Origin: Competibacteraceae bacterium UBA2792
GTDB taxonomy: Bacteria > Pseudomonadota > Gammaproteobacteria > Competibacterales > Competibacteraceae
Reading direction: 5' to 3'
Assembly (NCBI GenBank): GCA_002352125.1
Contig: DEHU01000223.1
Location: forward strand, 47,399-59,265
DNA: 11,867 nt
Every line of letters begins with the position of its first letter. Positions within the stretch are counted from its first letter, which is position 1. This document shows, piece by piece, positions 1 to 5,875 of the stretch. The notes beneath the pieces are model-generated. The model searched no databases and was not told the origin of the DNA. It worked only from the letters and a program-made list of their open reading frames with translations. Position numbers and translations under genes: made by a program.

Positions 1-1
1 G

Positions 2-625
2 GTGTTCGTCGCCACCAAGGGCGGGCTGCGTCGCCCCGGTGGGGCCTGGGTCGTCGATGGCGATCCCGGCTGGTTGCGGCTTTCCTGCGAACGCAGCTTG
101 CAATCGCTGCGAACCGATTGCATCGGCCTCTACCAACTGCACGCCGTCGATCCGAAGGTGGAGTTCCAACGCTCGCTCGAAGCCCTGATCAAGCTGCAAG
201 AAGAAGGCAAGATTCGCCATATCGGCCTGTCGAACGTCAGCCCGGCCCAGTTGGAGCAGGCGTTGAGCGCCACCTTGATCGCCTCGGTACAAAACTGCTG
301 CAACGTGTTCGACAAGCGCGACTTTCACAATGGCCTGATCGATTTTTGCCAGGCGCGGCGGATCACTTACATTCCCTACAGTCCGGTCGGCGGCCATCAC
401 GATCATGCTCGACTTTCGCGGGAACCGCTGTTGCTGCAATTGGCTGCCAAGTACGAAGCGACTCCGCACCGGATCGCGCTGGCATGGCTGCTGCACAAGG
501 GCCAGCACATCCTGCCGATACCGGGAGCCAGCAAAACCGCCAGCATCCGCGACAGCTTGCAAGCGGCCAACCTGGCGCTGAGCGCCGAGGATATCGCCGC
601 AATCGACCGGTTGCCGGATCGATGA
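2..625 (+). CDS. Aldo/keto reductase, 5'-truncated
   Basis: This is the C-terminal two thirds of an aldo/keto reductase, a cytosolic NAD(P)H-dependent oxidoreductase acting on aldehydes or ketones. The frame is open at the left edge, so the GTG at base 2 is probably an internal Val codon and the true start lies outside. Visible family marks are the catalytic Lys in VATKGG near fragment residue 6, the catalytic His in LYQLHAVD near 47, the strand-and-turn IRHIGLSNVS, the segment VQNCCNVFDKR, and the cofactor-binding end ILPIPGASK. The Asp and Tyr of the catalytic tetrad would lie in the missing part. The C-terminal length and the ending SAEDIAAIDRL are normal for the family. Its TGA overlaps the ATG of the next gene by 4 nt (ATGA), so the two are probably translationally coupled. 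The substrate cannot be inferred. Confidence 0.9.
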   Translation: MFVATKGGLRRPGGAWVVDGDPGWLRLSCERSLQSLRTDCIGLYQLHAVDPKVEFQRSLEALIKLQEEGKIRHIGLSNVSPAQLEQALSATLIASVQNCCNVFDKRDFHNGLIDFCQARRITYIPYSPVGGHHDHARLSREPLLLQLAAKYEATPHRIALAWLLHKGQHILPIPGASKTASIRDSLQAANLALSAEDIAAIDRLPDR

Positions 626-1434
626 CCGGGACAGCAGCCGGTCGCGCGCCGTCGGAACAACTGGCCGCCGCCTATCTGCGAGGCGAGCGGCTGGTTTTAG
701 TCTTCGATTACGACGGGACGCTGGCGCCGTTTGCGGCGCGGCCCGAATTAGCGCACCTCGATCCGGCGATGCGCGGCTCGCTGGCCCGGCTGGCGGCCAC
801 TCCGCGCGTAGCCGTGGGCGTGGTCAGCGGTCGCGCCTTGGACGATTTGATGGCGATGGTCGGCCTGCCCGGACTTTATTTCGGCGGCACTTGGGGTCTG
901 GAACTGAATTTACGCGGTGAGCGGATCGTCACCGCGGACATATCGCAACCCAACCAATCGATTCTCGATCTGATCGCAGCACTAGAGGCCACGCTGCCAT
1001 CTTATCCTGGCGCCTGGGTCGAAAAGAAACGATTGGGATTGACCATCCATTATCGGCAAGTGAGCGCGGACCGGGCCGAATCGCTACAAGCCGAACTCGT
1101 GGCTTTGCTCGAACCCCGCTTCGCCGCACTGCGGGTTTACCAAGCCCCGTTGGCCATCGAGGTATTACCGAAACCGGGGCCGGACAAGAGCACGGCGCTT
1201 AAAGCCATCGCCACGCATGGAAATCCCGCCCGGCCAGCGTTCGTTCTCTACGCCGGCGATACCACCAACGATGCCGATGCGCTGACGTTGGCGGCGGAAT
1301 GGGGTGGCATCGCGCTCGGCGTCGGCCCGGAACCGCCGGCGGCAGCGGAATATCATCTGCCCGGTCCAGAAGCTCTCGCCGAGTTGTTGGCGGGGCTGGC
1401 CGATACCCTGACGGCCGTGCGCTCCATCGCCTGA
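622..1434 (+). CDS. otsB: Trehalose-6-phosphate phosphatase-like HAD hydrolase (OtsB family)
   Basis: The predicted 270-aa cytosolic phosphatase would convert trehalose 6-phosphate to trehalose, the second step of the OtsA-OtsB osmoprotectant pathway. HAD motif I is FDYDGTLAP (nucleophile D29, D31), motif II is VVSGR (S69), the motif III Lys lies in PGPDKSTAL (K189), and motif IV is GDTTNDADAL (D213, D217). The cap segment has the EKKRLGLTIHYR signature typical of OtsB. Two positions differ from usual OtsB: motif IV lacks the double Asp of GDD-x-TDE, and the usual GxHG is GTWG. I chose the ATG at 622, which overlaps the upstream stop, because the reading before it is not OtsB-like; the frame is open back to 118. 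No clear Shine-Dalgarno is present, which fits coupling to the reductase gene. No otsA is in the window. A related HAD sugar phosphatase is the alternative. Confidence 0.85.
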   Translation: MTGTAAGRAPSEQLAAAYLRGERLVLVFDYDGTLAPFAARPELAHLDPAMRGSLARLAATPRVAVGVVSGRALDDLMAMVGLPGLYFGGTWGLELNLRGERIVTADISQPNQSILDLIAALEATLPSYPGAWVEKKRLGLTIHYRQVSADRAESLQAELVALLEPRFAALRVYQAPLAIEVLPKPGPDKSTALKAIATHGNPARPAFVLYAGDTTNDADALTLAAEWGGIALGVGPEPPAAAEYHLPGPEALAELLAGLADTLTAVRSIA

Positions 1435-1459
1435 GCCGACCCGCAACCGATCCGCGATC

Positions 1460-2230
1460 ATGGAACACGCCCTGGATCCCACCACCATTCTGCTGTTAGG
1501 TATCGCCGCTCTGCTGGCGGGCTTCGTCGATGCCATCGCCGGCGGCGGCGGCATGCTGGTGATGCCAGCTTTACTCGGCACTGGAATGCCGCCGCATCTG
1601 GTAGTCGGTACCAACAAGCTGATCGGCACCTTTGGCACCTTCAGCGCCTCGCTGACTTTCGTTCGCAAGGGCTTGTTTAAACCGGCGCTGTGGTGGGCGA
1701 TGAGTTTCGGCACCTTCGCCGGCGCGTTAGTCGGCGCCGTGCTGATTTATTTGATGAGCGCGGGCGTGCTGAAGAAGCTGCTCCCGCTCGCGATTCTGTT
1801 GGCGGCAGCCTATCTGGCATGGCCGCGCCGATCTACTTCGGCTACCCCTCATCCGGAACCGGCAGAAGCCCATCCGTTCCGGCGCAGCGTCAAGCTGCTG
1901 ACCGGCTGCCTGATCGGCTTTTACGACGGATTCATCGGCCCCGGCACGGGCGCATTCTGGATGGCAGCAGCCATGAAGCTGTTCCGGCTCGATCTGGTCG
2001 CGGCGGCGGGCGTGGCGCGGTTCATGAACTTCGTCAGCAATGCGACCGCCCTGCTGACTTTCGCGGTTTTCGGCAACATCGATTACGTCGTCGGTCTGAC
2101 TATGGGCGTCACGCTGATGCTGGGCGCCTTCGTTGGCGCGCACAGCGCCATCCGTTACGGCGCGCCGTTCATCCGGCCGGTGTTCCTCGCCGTGGTGGTG
2201 CTGATGGCTGCACGGTTACTGATAGGATAG
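1460..2230 (+). CDS. TauE/SafE-family membrane transporter (YfcA-like)
   Basis: This is a 256-aa integral inner-membrane protein of the TSUP (TauE/SafE, former DUF81) family. Members are proposed to export or import small sulfur-containing or organic anions. The two internal repeats are visible: the N-terminal half opens with GFVDAIAGGGGMLVMPALL, and the second half has GFYDGFIGPGTGAFW, both hallmark Gly-rich loops. There are seven or eight hydrophobic segments. A charged cytoplasmic linker sits near residues 124-142 (PRRSTSATPHPEPAEAH). The length is normal for YfcA-type members. It starts 25 nt after the otsB stop, on the same strand, with no strong ribosome-binding site, so it may be expressed from the upstream genes. 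It converges on the YceI gene, the stop codons being 27 nt apart. The substrate is unknown; nothing nearby points to sulfite or taurine use. Confidence 0.9.
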   Translation: MEHALDPTTILLLGIAALLAGFVDAIAGGGGMLVMPALLGTGMPPHLVVGTNKLIGTFGTFSASLTFVRKGLFKPALWWAMSFGTFAGALVGAVLIYLMSAGVLKKLLPLAILLAAAYLAWPRRSTSATPHPEPAEAHPFRRSVKLLTGCLIGFYDGFIGPGTGAFWMAAAMKLFRLDLVAAAGVARFMNFVSNATALLTFAVFGNIDYVVGLTMGVTLMLGAFVGAHSAIRYGAPFIRPVFLAVVVLMAARLLIG

Positions 2231-2257
2231 CTACGCATCCGTTCGACGCTGCACCCT

Positions 2258-2836
2258 TCAAGGTTGCGGCCGCAACCGGAACTTGAACCGGATCCGCACC
2301 TCGTTCGCGACCGTGTCGGTATCGGCCCAAGGACCATCGCCGACGTTGAAATCCAGCCGTTTTATCTCAAACTCACCTTCCGCCACCAATTCGGAGTTGT
2401 CGGTCTTCAACATCAGCGGCGACGAAATTTCTCGACTGACGCCTTTGAGCGTCAGCGTGCCATCGATTTCGTAGCGGCCGTCCCCCAGCGACCGGAACCG
2501 TTTGGACTCGAAGGTGGCTTCCGGAAAACCGGCGGCATCGAACCAGCGTTTGCGCTTGACTTCCGTGGTGAAGTCCGCTGCCGGCAACGCGACGCTGTTC
2601 ATATCGATCACGATGCGGGCAGTACTCTTTTCGACGGCAGCCGGATCGAGCGCGGCCTCCACCGCAAACTTTTGAAACTTCCCTTCCGCTGGAACGCCCA
2701 TCTGCTTGCCGATGAAAAAAATCTCGCTCCGTTCTGGCACCAGCACCTGCCCGGCCCAAGCTCCCGATGCGGCCGGCCCCAAAACGAGCACCGCAACGAT
2801 CACCCACCATCTACCCCACCACCTACGTTTTGTCAT
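2258..2836 (-). CDS. YceI-family periplasmic lipocalin-like protein (second copy)
   Basis: This 192-aa exported protein belongs to the YceI family, which forms a lipocalin-like beta-barrel that binds a polyisoprenoid or other amphiphile. An N-terminal signal peptide is evident: basic MTKRRWW, hydrophobic VIVAVLVLGPAAS, cleavage near AWA|GQ. The body shows the family pattern VPERSEIFFIGKQMG, an Asp/Asn-rich middle (VIDMNSV), the FPEATFESKRF segment and the GTLTLKGVSREI strand. The frame is open far upstream, but the ATG at 2836 is preceded by GGGAGAA and followed by a textbook signal sequence, so I placed the start there. It begins 2 nt after the cytochrome b561 stop and is surely in the same transcript. 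It is only distantly similar to the other YceI protein at 3448-4053: it lacks that protein's HTYPFFEVNHLG-like N-terminus and its Cys-containing insert. The ligand is not known. Confidence 0.88.
   Translation of the reverse strand: MTKRRWWGRWWVIVAVLVLGPAASGAWAGQVLVPERSEIFFIGKQMGVPAEGKFQKFAVEAALDPAAVEKSTARIVIDMNSVALPAADFTTEVKRKRWFDAAGFPEATFESKRFRSLGDGRYEIDGTLTLKGVSREISSPLMLKTDNSELVAEGEFEIKRLDFNVGDGPWADTDTVANEVRIRFKFRLRPQP
2262..2277. repeat. Perfect 16-bp palindrome at the 3' end of the yceI gene
   Basis: GGTTGCGGCCGCAACC reads the same on both strands. It covers the last codons of the second YceI gene, just before its stop and close to the converging stop of the TauE gene. No T-run follows on either strand, so it is not a canonical terminator. 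It could still act as a transcript 3'-end hairpin if it opens with a small loop, or it may be chance in GC-rich coding DNA. Confidence 0.5.
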
Positions 2837-2838
2837 CG

Positions 2839-3396
2839 CTATTTCTCCCGGCGACCGAGCAGCGGCAACATGCGCACCAGCACGTCGTCGCGTTCGATGA
2901 AATGATGTTTGAGGGCCGCACCGGCATGGGCCGCCACGACACCCAGCAGCGCGTAGTTCAGCCACGCGTGCAAGGCTCTGAGCCAATCCGCCAGCCGTTC
3001 GTCGGCGCCGATCAAATCCGGCAGCGGCAAAATCCCCAGGTAGACCACCGAAATCCCTTTGGCGGAGCTGAACAGCCAACCGCTGAGCGGAATGGCGAAC
3101 ATCAGCCCATAAAGCAGAACGTGGACGGCGTGCGCCGCCCATTGCTGCCAGATCGGCATGGTCGCGGGCAGCGGCGGCGCGGCATGGGTCGAGCGCCACG
3201 CTAACCGCAGGGCGGCCAGCCCGAGCACGGTGACACCCAGCCATTTGTGCCAGGCAATCCAGCGTAACTTCTGGGGGCTGAACTCCATGCCCGATAGCGT
3301 CCAGCCCAAACCGAATGCGGCCACGATCAGCACCGTCATCAGCCAGTGCAGCCCTATCGCCACGCCGCTATAACGCGTTGCGGTCACTTTTTCCAC
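2839..3396 (-). CDS. Cytochrome b561 family membrane protein
   Basis: This 185-aa di-heme b-type cytochrome of the inner membrane is related to E. coli CybB/YceJ. Members pass electrons between quinols and periplasmic or membrane acceptors. Four transmembrane segments are visible, near residues 12-33, 48-67, 88-109 and 143-165. Candidate heme-ligand histidines are H17 (GLHWLM), H50 (AWHKWLG), H143 (LHAWLNY) and H157 (AAHAGAALKHHF), with H89 and H92 near helix 3. The family signature LHxW near the N-terminus and the HAxLNY motif in helix 4 are both present. The start is GTG at 3396, with a G-rich stretch (GGGGGCGAG) 7-15 nt upstream; no in-frame ATG is near. It lies 51 nt after the first YceI gene and 2 nt before the second, so the three form one unit. 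An electron-transfer partnership with the YceI proteins is inferred from recurrent pairing in other bacteria. Confidence 0.92.
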   Translation of the reverse strand: MEKVTATRYSGVAIGLHWLMTVLIVAAFGLGWTLSGMEFSPQKLRWIAWHKWLGVTVLGLAALRLAWRSTHAAPPLPATMPIWQQWAAHAVHVLLYGLMFAIPLSGWLFSSAKGISVVYLGILPLPDLIGADERLADWLRALHAWLNYALLGVVAAHAGAALKHHFIERDDVLVRMLPLLGRREK

Positions 3397-3447
3397 GTCG
3401 TTCTCGCCCCCAAGATTCTGTCCGGACTTCGCTTGGCTCTATCCGGA

Positions 3448-4053
3448 TTACGATCCTGACTCGCTCTTGGCTTCCCGCGCCGCTTCAACCTGGATCGACA
3501 GCTTGATTTCGTCGCCGATAGCGCCCGCATAAGTCGTGATGCCAAAATCGCTGCGCTTGATGGTCGTCGTGGCATCGCCTCCGCAATAGTGCTTCTTGTA
3601 GATCGGATGTTCGCCGCATTTAAATTGGCTAAAGGTCAGCGTGACCGGCTTGGTGACGCCATGCAAGGTGAGCTGTCCGTCGGCTTTGACCAATTTGTCG
3701 CCAACGAAACTCAGCTTATCCGACTCGAAGGTCAGGCTTGGATAGTTGGCGGCATCCAGAAAATCCTCGCCCCGCAAATGCTCGTCGCGCTTGGCATCGG
3801 CGGTATCCAGGCTGCTCGCGTCGATGACGATTTTGGCGGTACCTCGTTTGGCGGCGAAATCCAGTGTCGCCGTGCCCGTCGCCTTGCGGAACAGGCCGCG
3901 CGTGGTGGACCAACCGAGATGGTTGACTTCGAAGAATGGATAAGTGTGCGCACTGTCGATCACGAATTGTTCTGGCGCGGCCTGGGCGGTTGGAACGAAC
4001 GATGCGCCTAGCAAAGCACCGATCAGGGCGGCATGAATCATCGGCTTTCTCAT
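3448..4053 (-). CDS. YceI-family periplasmic protein (first copy)
   Basis: This 201-aa exported YceI-family protein is the first gene of the leftward set. The signal peptide runs from MRKPMIHAAL through a hydrophobic stretch to AQA|A near residue 25. The mature part begins with FVIDSAHTYPFFEVNHLG, the canonical YceI opening, and continues with RGLFRKATGTATLDF, LRGEDFLDAANYPSLTFESDKL and QLTLHGVTKPVTL, all family-typical barrel strands. A Cys-containing insert (KCGEHPIYKKHYCGGD) precedes the final strands, matching the E. coli YceI style. A longer reading starts at 4128 but adds a non-signal leader. The ATG at 4053 has GAGGAA 7 nt upstream and leads straight into the signal peptide, so I chose it. 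The role is probably binding of an isoprenoid or quinone-like molecule in the periplasm. Transcription likely starts in the gap shared with the divergent LysR gene. Confidence 0.92.
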   Translation of the reverse strand: MRKPMIHAALIGALLGASFVPTAQAAPEQFVIDSAHTYPFFEVNHLGWSTTRGLFRKATGTATLDFAAKRGTAKIVIDASSLDTADAKRDEHLRGEDFLDAANYPSLTFESDKLSFVGDKLVKADGQLTLHGVTKPVTLTFSQFKCGEHPIYKKHYCGGDATTTIKRSDFGITTYAGAIGDEIKLSIQVEAAREAKSESGS

Positions 4054-4171
4054 GTAGGTATTCCTCGCTGAAATTGATTGATTGCTTGAAATCGACGTAA
4101 ATAGGTTATACCTTGCAAAAAAGCACATGAATACCTAATTCTGCAATCTACAATCTGCAAAAATACACATC
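4054..4171. promoter_or_regulatory. Divergent promoter region yceI / LysR regulator, repeat-rich
   Basis: This 118-bp AT-rich gap separates two divergent genes. It holds a 9-bp perfect inverted repeat, TAGGTATTC (4055-4063) and GAATACCTA (4129-4137). Between them is a related dyad, AGGT-TAT-ACCT (4103-4113). A 15-bp direct repeat with two mismatches starts TGCAAAA at 4114-4128 and 4156-4170; its copies are 42 bp apart, close to four helical turns. LysR-type proteins usually bind such spaced sites in their own divergent promoters, so these are candidate operators. I could not assign -35/-10 elements with confidence. Confidence 0.55.
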
Positions 4172-5074
4172 ATGGAATGGGACGATTACCGCTATTTCTT
4201 GGCCGTCGAACAGGCCGGTTCAGCGTTGGGCGCCGCTAGACGGCTGGGCGTGAACCACACCACCGTACTGCGACGGATCGCCAGCCTGGAAAAACGCTTG
4301 GGGGTTCGACTGTTCGAGCGGCTGCGCACCGGCTACACGCCGACCGCCGCTGGCGAGGAATTGCGCGAAGTGGCCCGGCGGGTGGAGCAAGTGCTATCGG
4401 ATACCGAACACCGGCTTGCGGGGAAAGATTTGCAGTTGTCGGGGATCGTTCGGATCACGACGACCGACACGCTGTTTCGGGGCCTGCTGTCGCCGCATCT
4501 GCTGGCGTTCCGGCAACAGCATCCGCTGATCCAGTTGCAGGTAGTCGGCACCAACCAGCTCGCTAACCTGACCCGCCGCGAAGCCGACGTGGCTGTTCGC
4601 GCCACTAACCAACCCCCGGACAATATGCTGGGCCGCAAGATCGGCATCGCCCGCTCGGCGGTGTACGGCGCTCGGGCGTATCTGGACCAGCGAGGCTACG
4701 ACCTATCCTTCGACCAGCACGATTGGATCGGCCTGGACGAAACGCTGGCTCACCTGCCCGAATACCCCTGGCTCGAACGGCACGCGCGCCCCGAGCGCAT
4801 CGTGCTGCGGCTCAACAACCTGCTGCACAAAATAGAGCTGGTCAAGGACGGTCACGGCATCGCACCGCTACTGTGTTTTCTGGCCGAACGAGAACCAACG
4901 CTGATCCGCCTGACCGAACCGAACCCGCAATTCGATACCGACATCTGGCTGCTCAGCCACCCGGATTTGCGCCAAGTAGCGCGCATTCGGGTCTTCAACG
5001 ACTTTATCGTCAGCCACGCCAAAGCCGACTCTTTGTTGCAAGGAAAGCTATCGAAGCCTCTCCATCGCGGATGA
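4172..5074 (+). CDS. LysR-family transcriptional regulator
   Basis: This 300-aa LysR-type regulator has the standard length. An N-terminal winged helix-turn-helix spans about residues 1-60 (DDYRYFLAVEQAGSALGAARRLGVN... recognition helix TTVLRRIASLEKRLG, then LFERLRTGYTPTAAGEEL). A linker helix follows, and the effector-binding domain spans about 90-290 (GIVRITTTDTLFRGLLSPHL, DVAVRATNQPPDNMLGRKIG, VKDGHGIAPLLCFLAE). The start is ATG at 4172, with no strong ribosome-binding site. It is transcribed away from the yceI-b561-yceI set, the classic arrangement in which a LysR protein controls the divergent genes and itself. That target is inferred from position and from the repeats between them. The effector is unknown. 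The 3' end faces a leftward terminator and the small membrane protein gene. Confidence 0.93.
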   Translation: MEWDDYRYFLAVEQAGSALGAARRLGVNHTTVLRRIASLEKRLGVRLFERLRTGYTPTAAGEELREVARRVEQVLSDTEHRLAGKDLQLSGIVRITTTDTLFRGLLSPHLLAFRQQHPLIQLQVVGTNQLANLTRREADVAVRATNQPPDNMLGRKIGIARSAVYGARAYLDQRGYDLSFDQHDWIGLDETLAHLPEYPWLERHARPERIVLRLNNLLHKIELVKDGHGIAPLLCFLAEREPTLIRLTEPNPQFDTDIWLLSHPDLRQVARIRVFNDFIVSHAKADSLLQGKLSKPLHRG

Positions 5075-5100
5075 GGCCAAGTTTGCGGGATGTCCGGCGA

Positions 5101-5132
5101 CAAAAAAAACGAGCCCGGTCGAGGCCGGGCTC
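5101..5132 (-). terminator. Rho-independent terminator for leftward transcription
   Basis: A perfect 8-bp GC-rich stem, GAGCCCGG / CCGGGCTC (5111-5118 and 5125-5132), with a 6-nt loop is flanked on its left by a run of eight A. Read on the minus strand this is a hairpin followed by a T-run, the standard intrinsic terminator. It lies 112 nt past the stop of the small membrane protein gene at 5245-5448 and likely ends that transcript. No T-run follows on the plus strand, so any role for the convergent LysR gene would be weaker. Confidence 0.85.
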
Positions 5133-5244
5133 TGTGCGCGACAGTTAGGTTAGCTACAACATCCTTTTATGTTTTATAGATACTCAAGCTAATTTCTGTT
5201 TGCAGCAAAGCACCACCTGAACTCGTCTTTTCGAATCTACCTGT

Positions 5245-5448
5245 TCAAGCTGCGGGAAGCGATGGCGCTCTCGAAAAGAGACTGTCTTCGATATGTCGCC
5301 ATGCTTTTGGAAAGCAGGTCGACATTACAGCACCGGCCGGAAGCAAGACCAACCCGGCTCCGATCAGCGCGACGATCCAGAAACCCGCAAACGGGGATAG
5401 CGCCAACACCAGGATTGCAAACACTGCGATTTTGGTGATGTCTTTCAT
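5245..5448 (-). CDS. Small hypothetical membrane protein, two predicted helices
   Basis: This 67-aa protein is not recognised. Residues 7-42 are almost entirely hydrophobic with a Pro-Phe-Ala-Gly break near 19-22, suggesting a two-helix membrane hairpin. A short polar tail follows (CFPKAWRHIEDSLF...). The N-terminus MKDITK is charged. Support for a real gene: a clear terminator downstream at 5101-5132, a membrane-type composition, and a structured leader ending 8 nt before the ATG. Against: it is short, no strong Shine-Dalgarno is visible, and I know no family. It stands alone, convergent with the LysR gene. A TATAAC hexamer on the minus strand at 5508-5513 could be its -10 box, but no good -35 is seen. 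The function is unknown. Confidence 0.5.
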   Translation of the reverse strand: MKDITKIAVFAILVLALSPFAGFWIVALIGAGLVLLPAGAVMSTCFPKAWRHIEDSLFSRAPSLPAA

Positions 5449-5497
5449 GGTTTCAACGCGGTGGAAACCCCGCCTCTCGGGGCGAAGACCACTCGCG
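5449..5497 (-). promoter_or_regulatory. Foldable leader before the small membrane protein gene
   Basis: Bases 5457-5497 form a nested stem. An outer arm, CGCGGTGG (5457-5464), pairs with CCAC-T-CGCG (5489-5497, one bulged T). It encloses an inner hairpin, CCCCG / CGGGG (5468-5472 and 5478-5482). An alternative short stem, GGTTTC / GAAACC (5449-5454 and 5464-5469), shares bases with both and lies right against the start codon. Two mutually exclusive folds next to a start suggest translational control. It matches no riboswitch class that I recognise. This is an inference from pairing by eye. Confidence 0.4.
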
Positions 5498-5557
5498 CCC
5501 TCTAACTGTTATAGTGTTAAAAGCTCAATGTTCGGGCAATTCGCACTCGGCAAGCAT

Positions 5558-5590
5558 GCAGCCTGTCCGGAACCGGTCCAAACAGGCTGC
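5558..5590. repeat. Inverted repeat, 9-bp perfect arms
   Basis: GCAGCCTGT (5558-5566) and ACAGGCTGC (5582-5590) are exact reverse complements around a 15-nt spacer that itself contains CCGG-AA-CCGG. It lies in the gene-poor stretch. No T-run follows on either strand, so it is not a standard terminator. A protein-binding site or an RNA hairpin is possible. Confidence 0.55.
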
Positions 5591-5776
5591 CACGTCTTCG
5601 AAAGCGCCTTCCCGCCCGAGGTTTACGCTTCGAATGCTCCATAAATTGAGCATCTTGCCCTCGCACTCAAAGAGTTTTGCCCGCCTCGATAAAACATGAG
5701 GCAACAAACAAATCTCCCTAGTGCTACCACATTGGTATATAGTCTATCAGAAGCGATGTTGCGGCGCAATATTTTT

Positions 5777-5798
5777 TTGATGCGATCATCGCAATCAA
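5777..5798. repeat. Dyad with TTGAT...ATCAA ends
   Basis: The left arm, TTGAT-GCGAT (5777-5786), is complementary to ATCGC-(A)-ATCAA (5788-5798), giving 10 pairs with one bulged base around a central C. On the plus strand seven T precede it. It lies 78 bp past the hybD stop. The outer halves resemble FNR half-sites, but they are 12 bp apart rather than 4, so this is not an FNR box. Confidence 0.5.
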
Positions 5799-5875
5799 GA
5801 CCGAACGCTATCGCCAACAAAGCGACAGCGCCGAACTAACGGTTGGGGAAAGACGCGGGAAGATAAAAACGAGAA

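Larger units (their letters stand above)
5498..5875. other. Intergenic stretch without a convincing gene, several dyads
   Basis: About 380 bp of lower GC than its neighbours. Short open frames occur on both strands but lack ribosome-binding sites and recognisable domains. What can be seen is a 9-bp perfect inverted repeat (5558-5566 / 5582-5590), a 10-bp dyad at 5777-5798, and an imperfect stem at 5806-5830. The last two lie just past the end of the leftward hydrogenase operon and may shape its 3' end, although neither is followed by a T-run on the minus strand. I see no tRNA, transposase or attachment-site signature. Confidence 0.5.

Noticed and set aside
118..621. N-terminal extension of the otsB reading frame
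   Set aside because: It overlaps the aldo/keto reductase gene in another frame and reads as Arg/Pro-rich sequence. OtsB homology begins after the ATG at 622.
5525..5707. 60-aa minus-strand frame, partly protein-like (LGREGAFEDVAACLDRF)
   Set aside because: The segment looks somewhat coding-like and might be a gene remnant, but the start is unsupported and I recognise no family.
5777..5798. FNR box downstream of hybD
   Set aside because: TTGAT and ATCAA halves are present but 12 bp apart instead of 4, so it cannot be a standard FNR site.
5623..5820. 65-aa minus-strand frame in the gene-poor stretch
   Set aside because: It has no ribosome-binding site, no recognisable domain and a random-looking composition.
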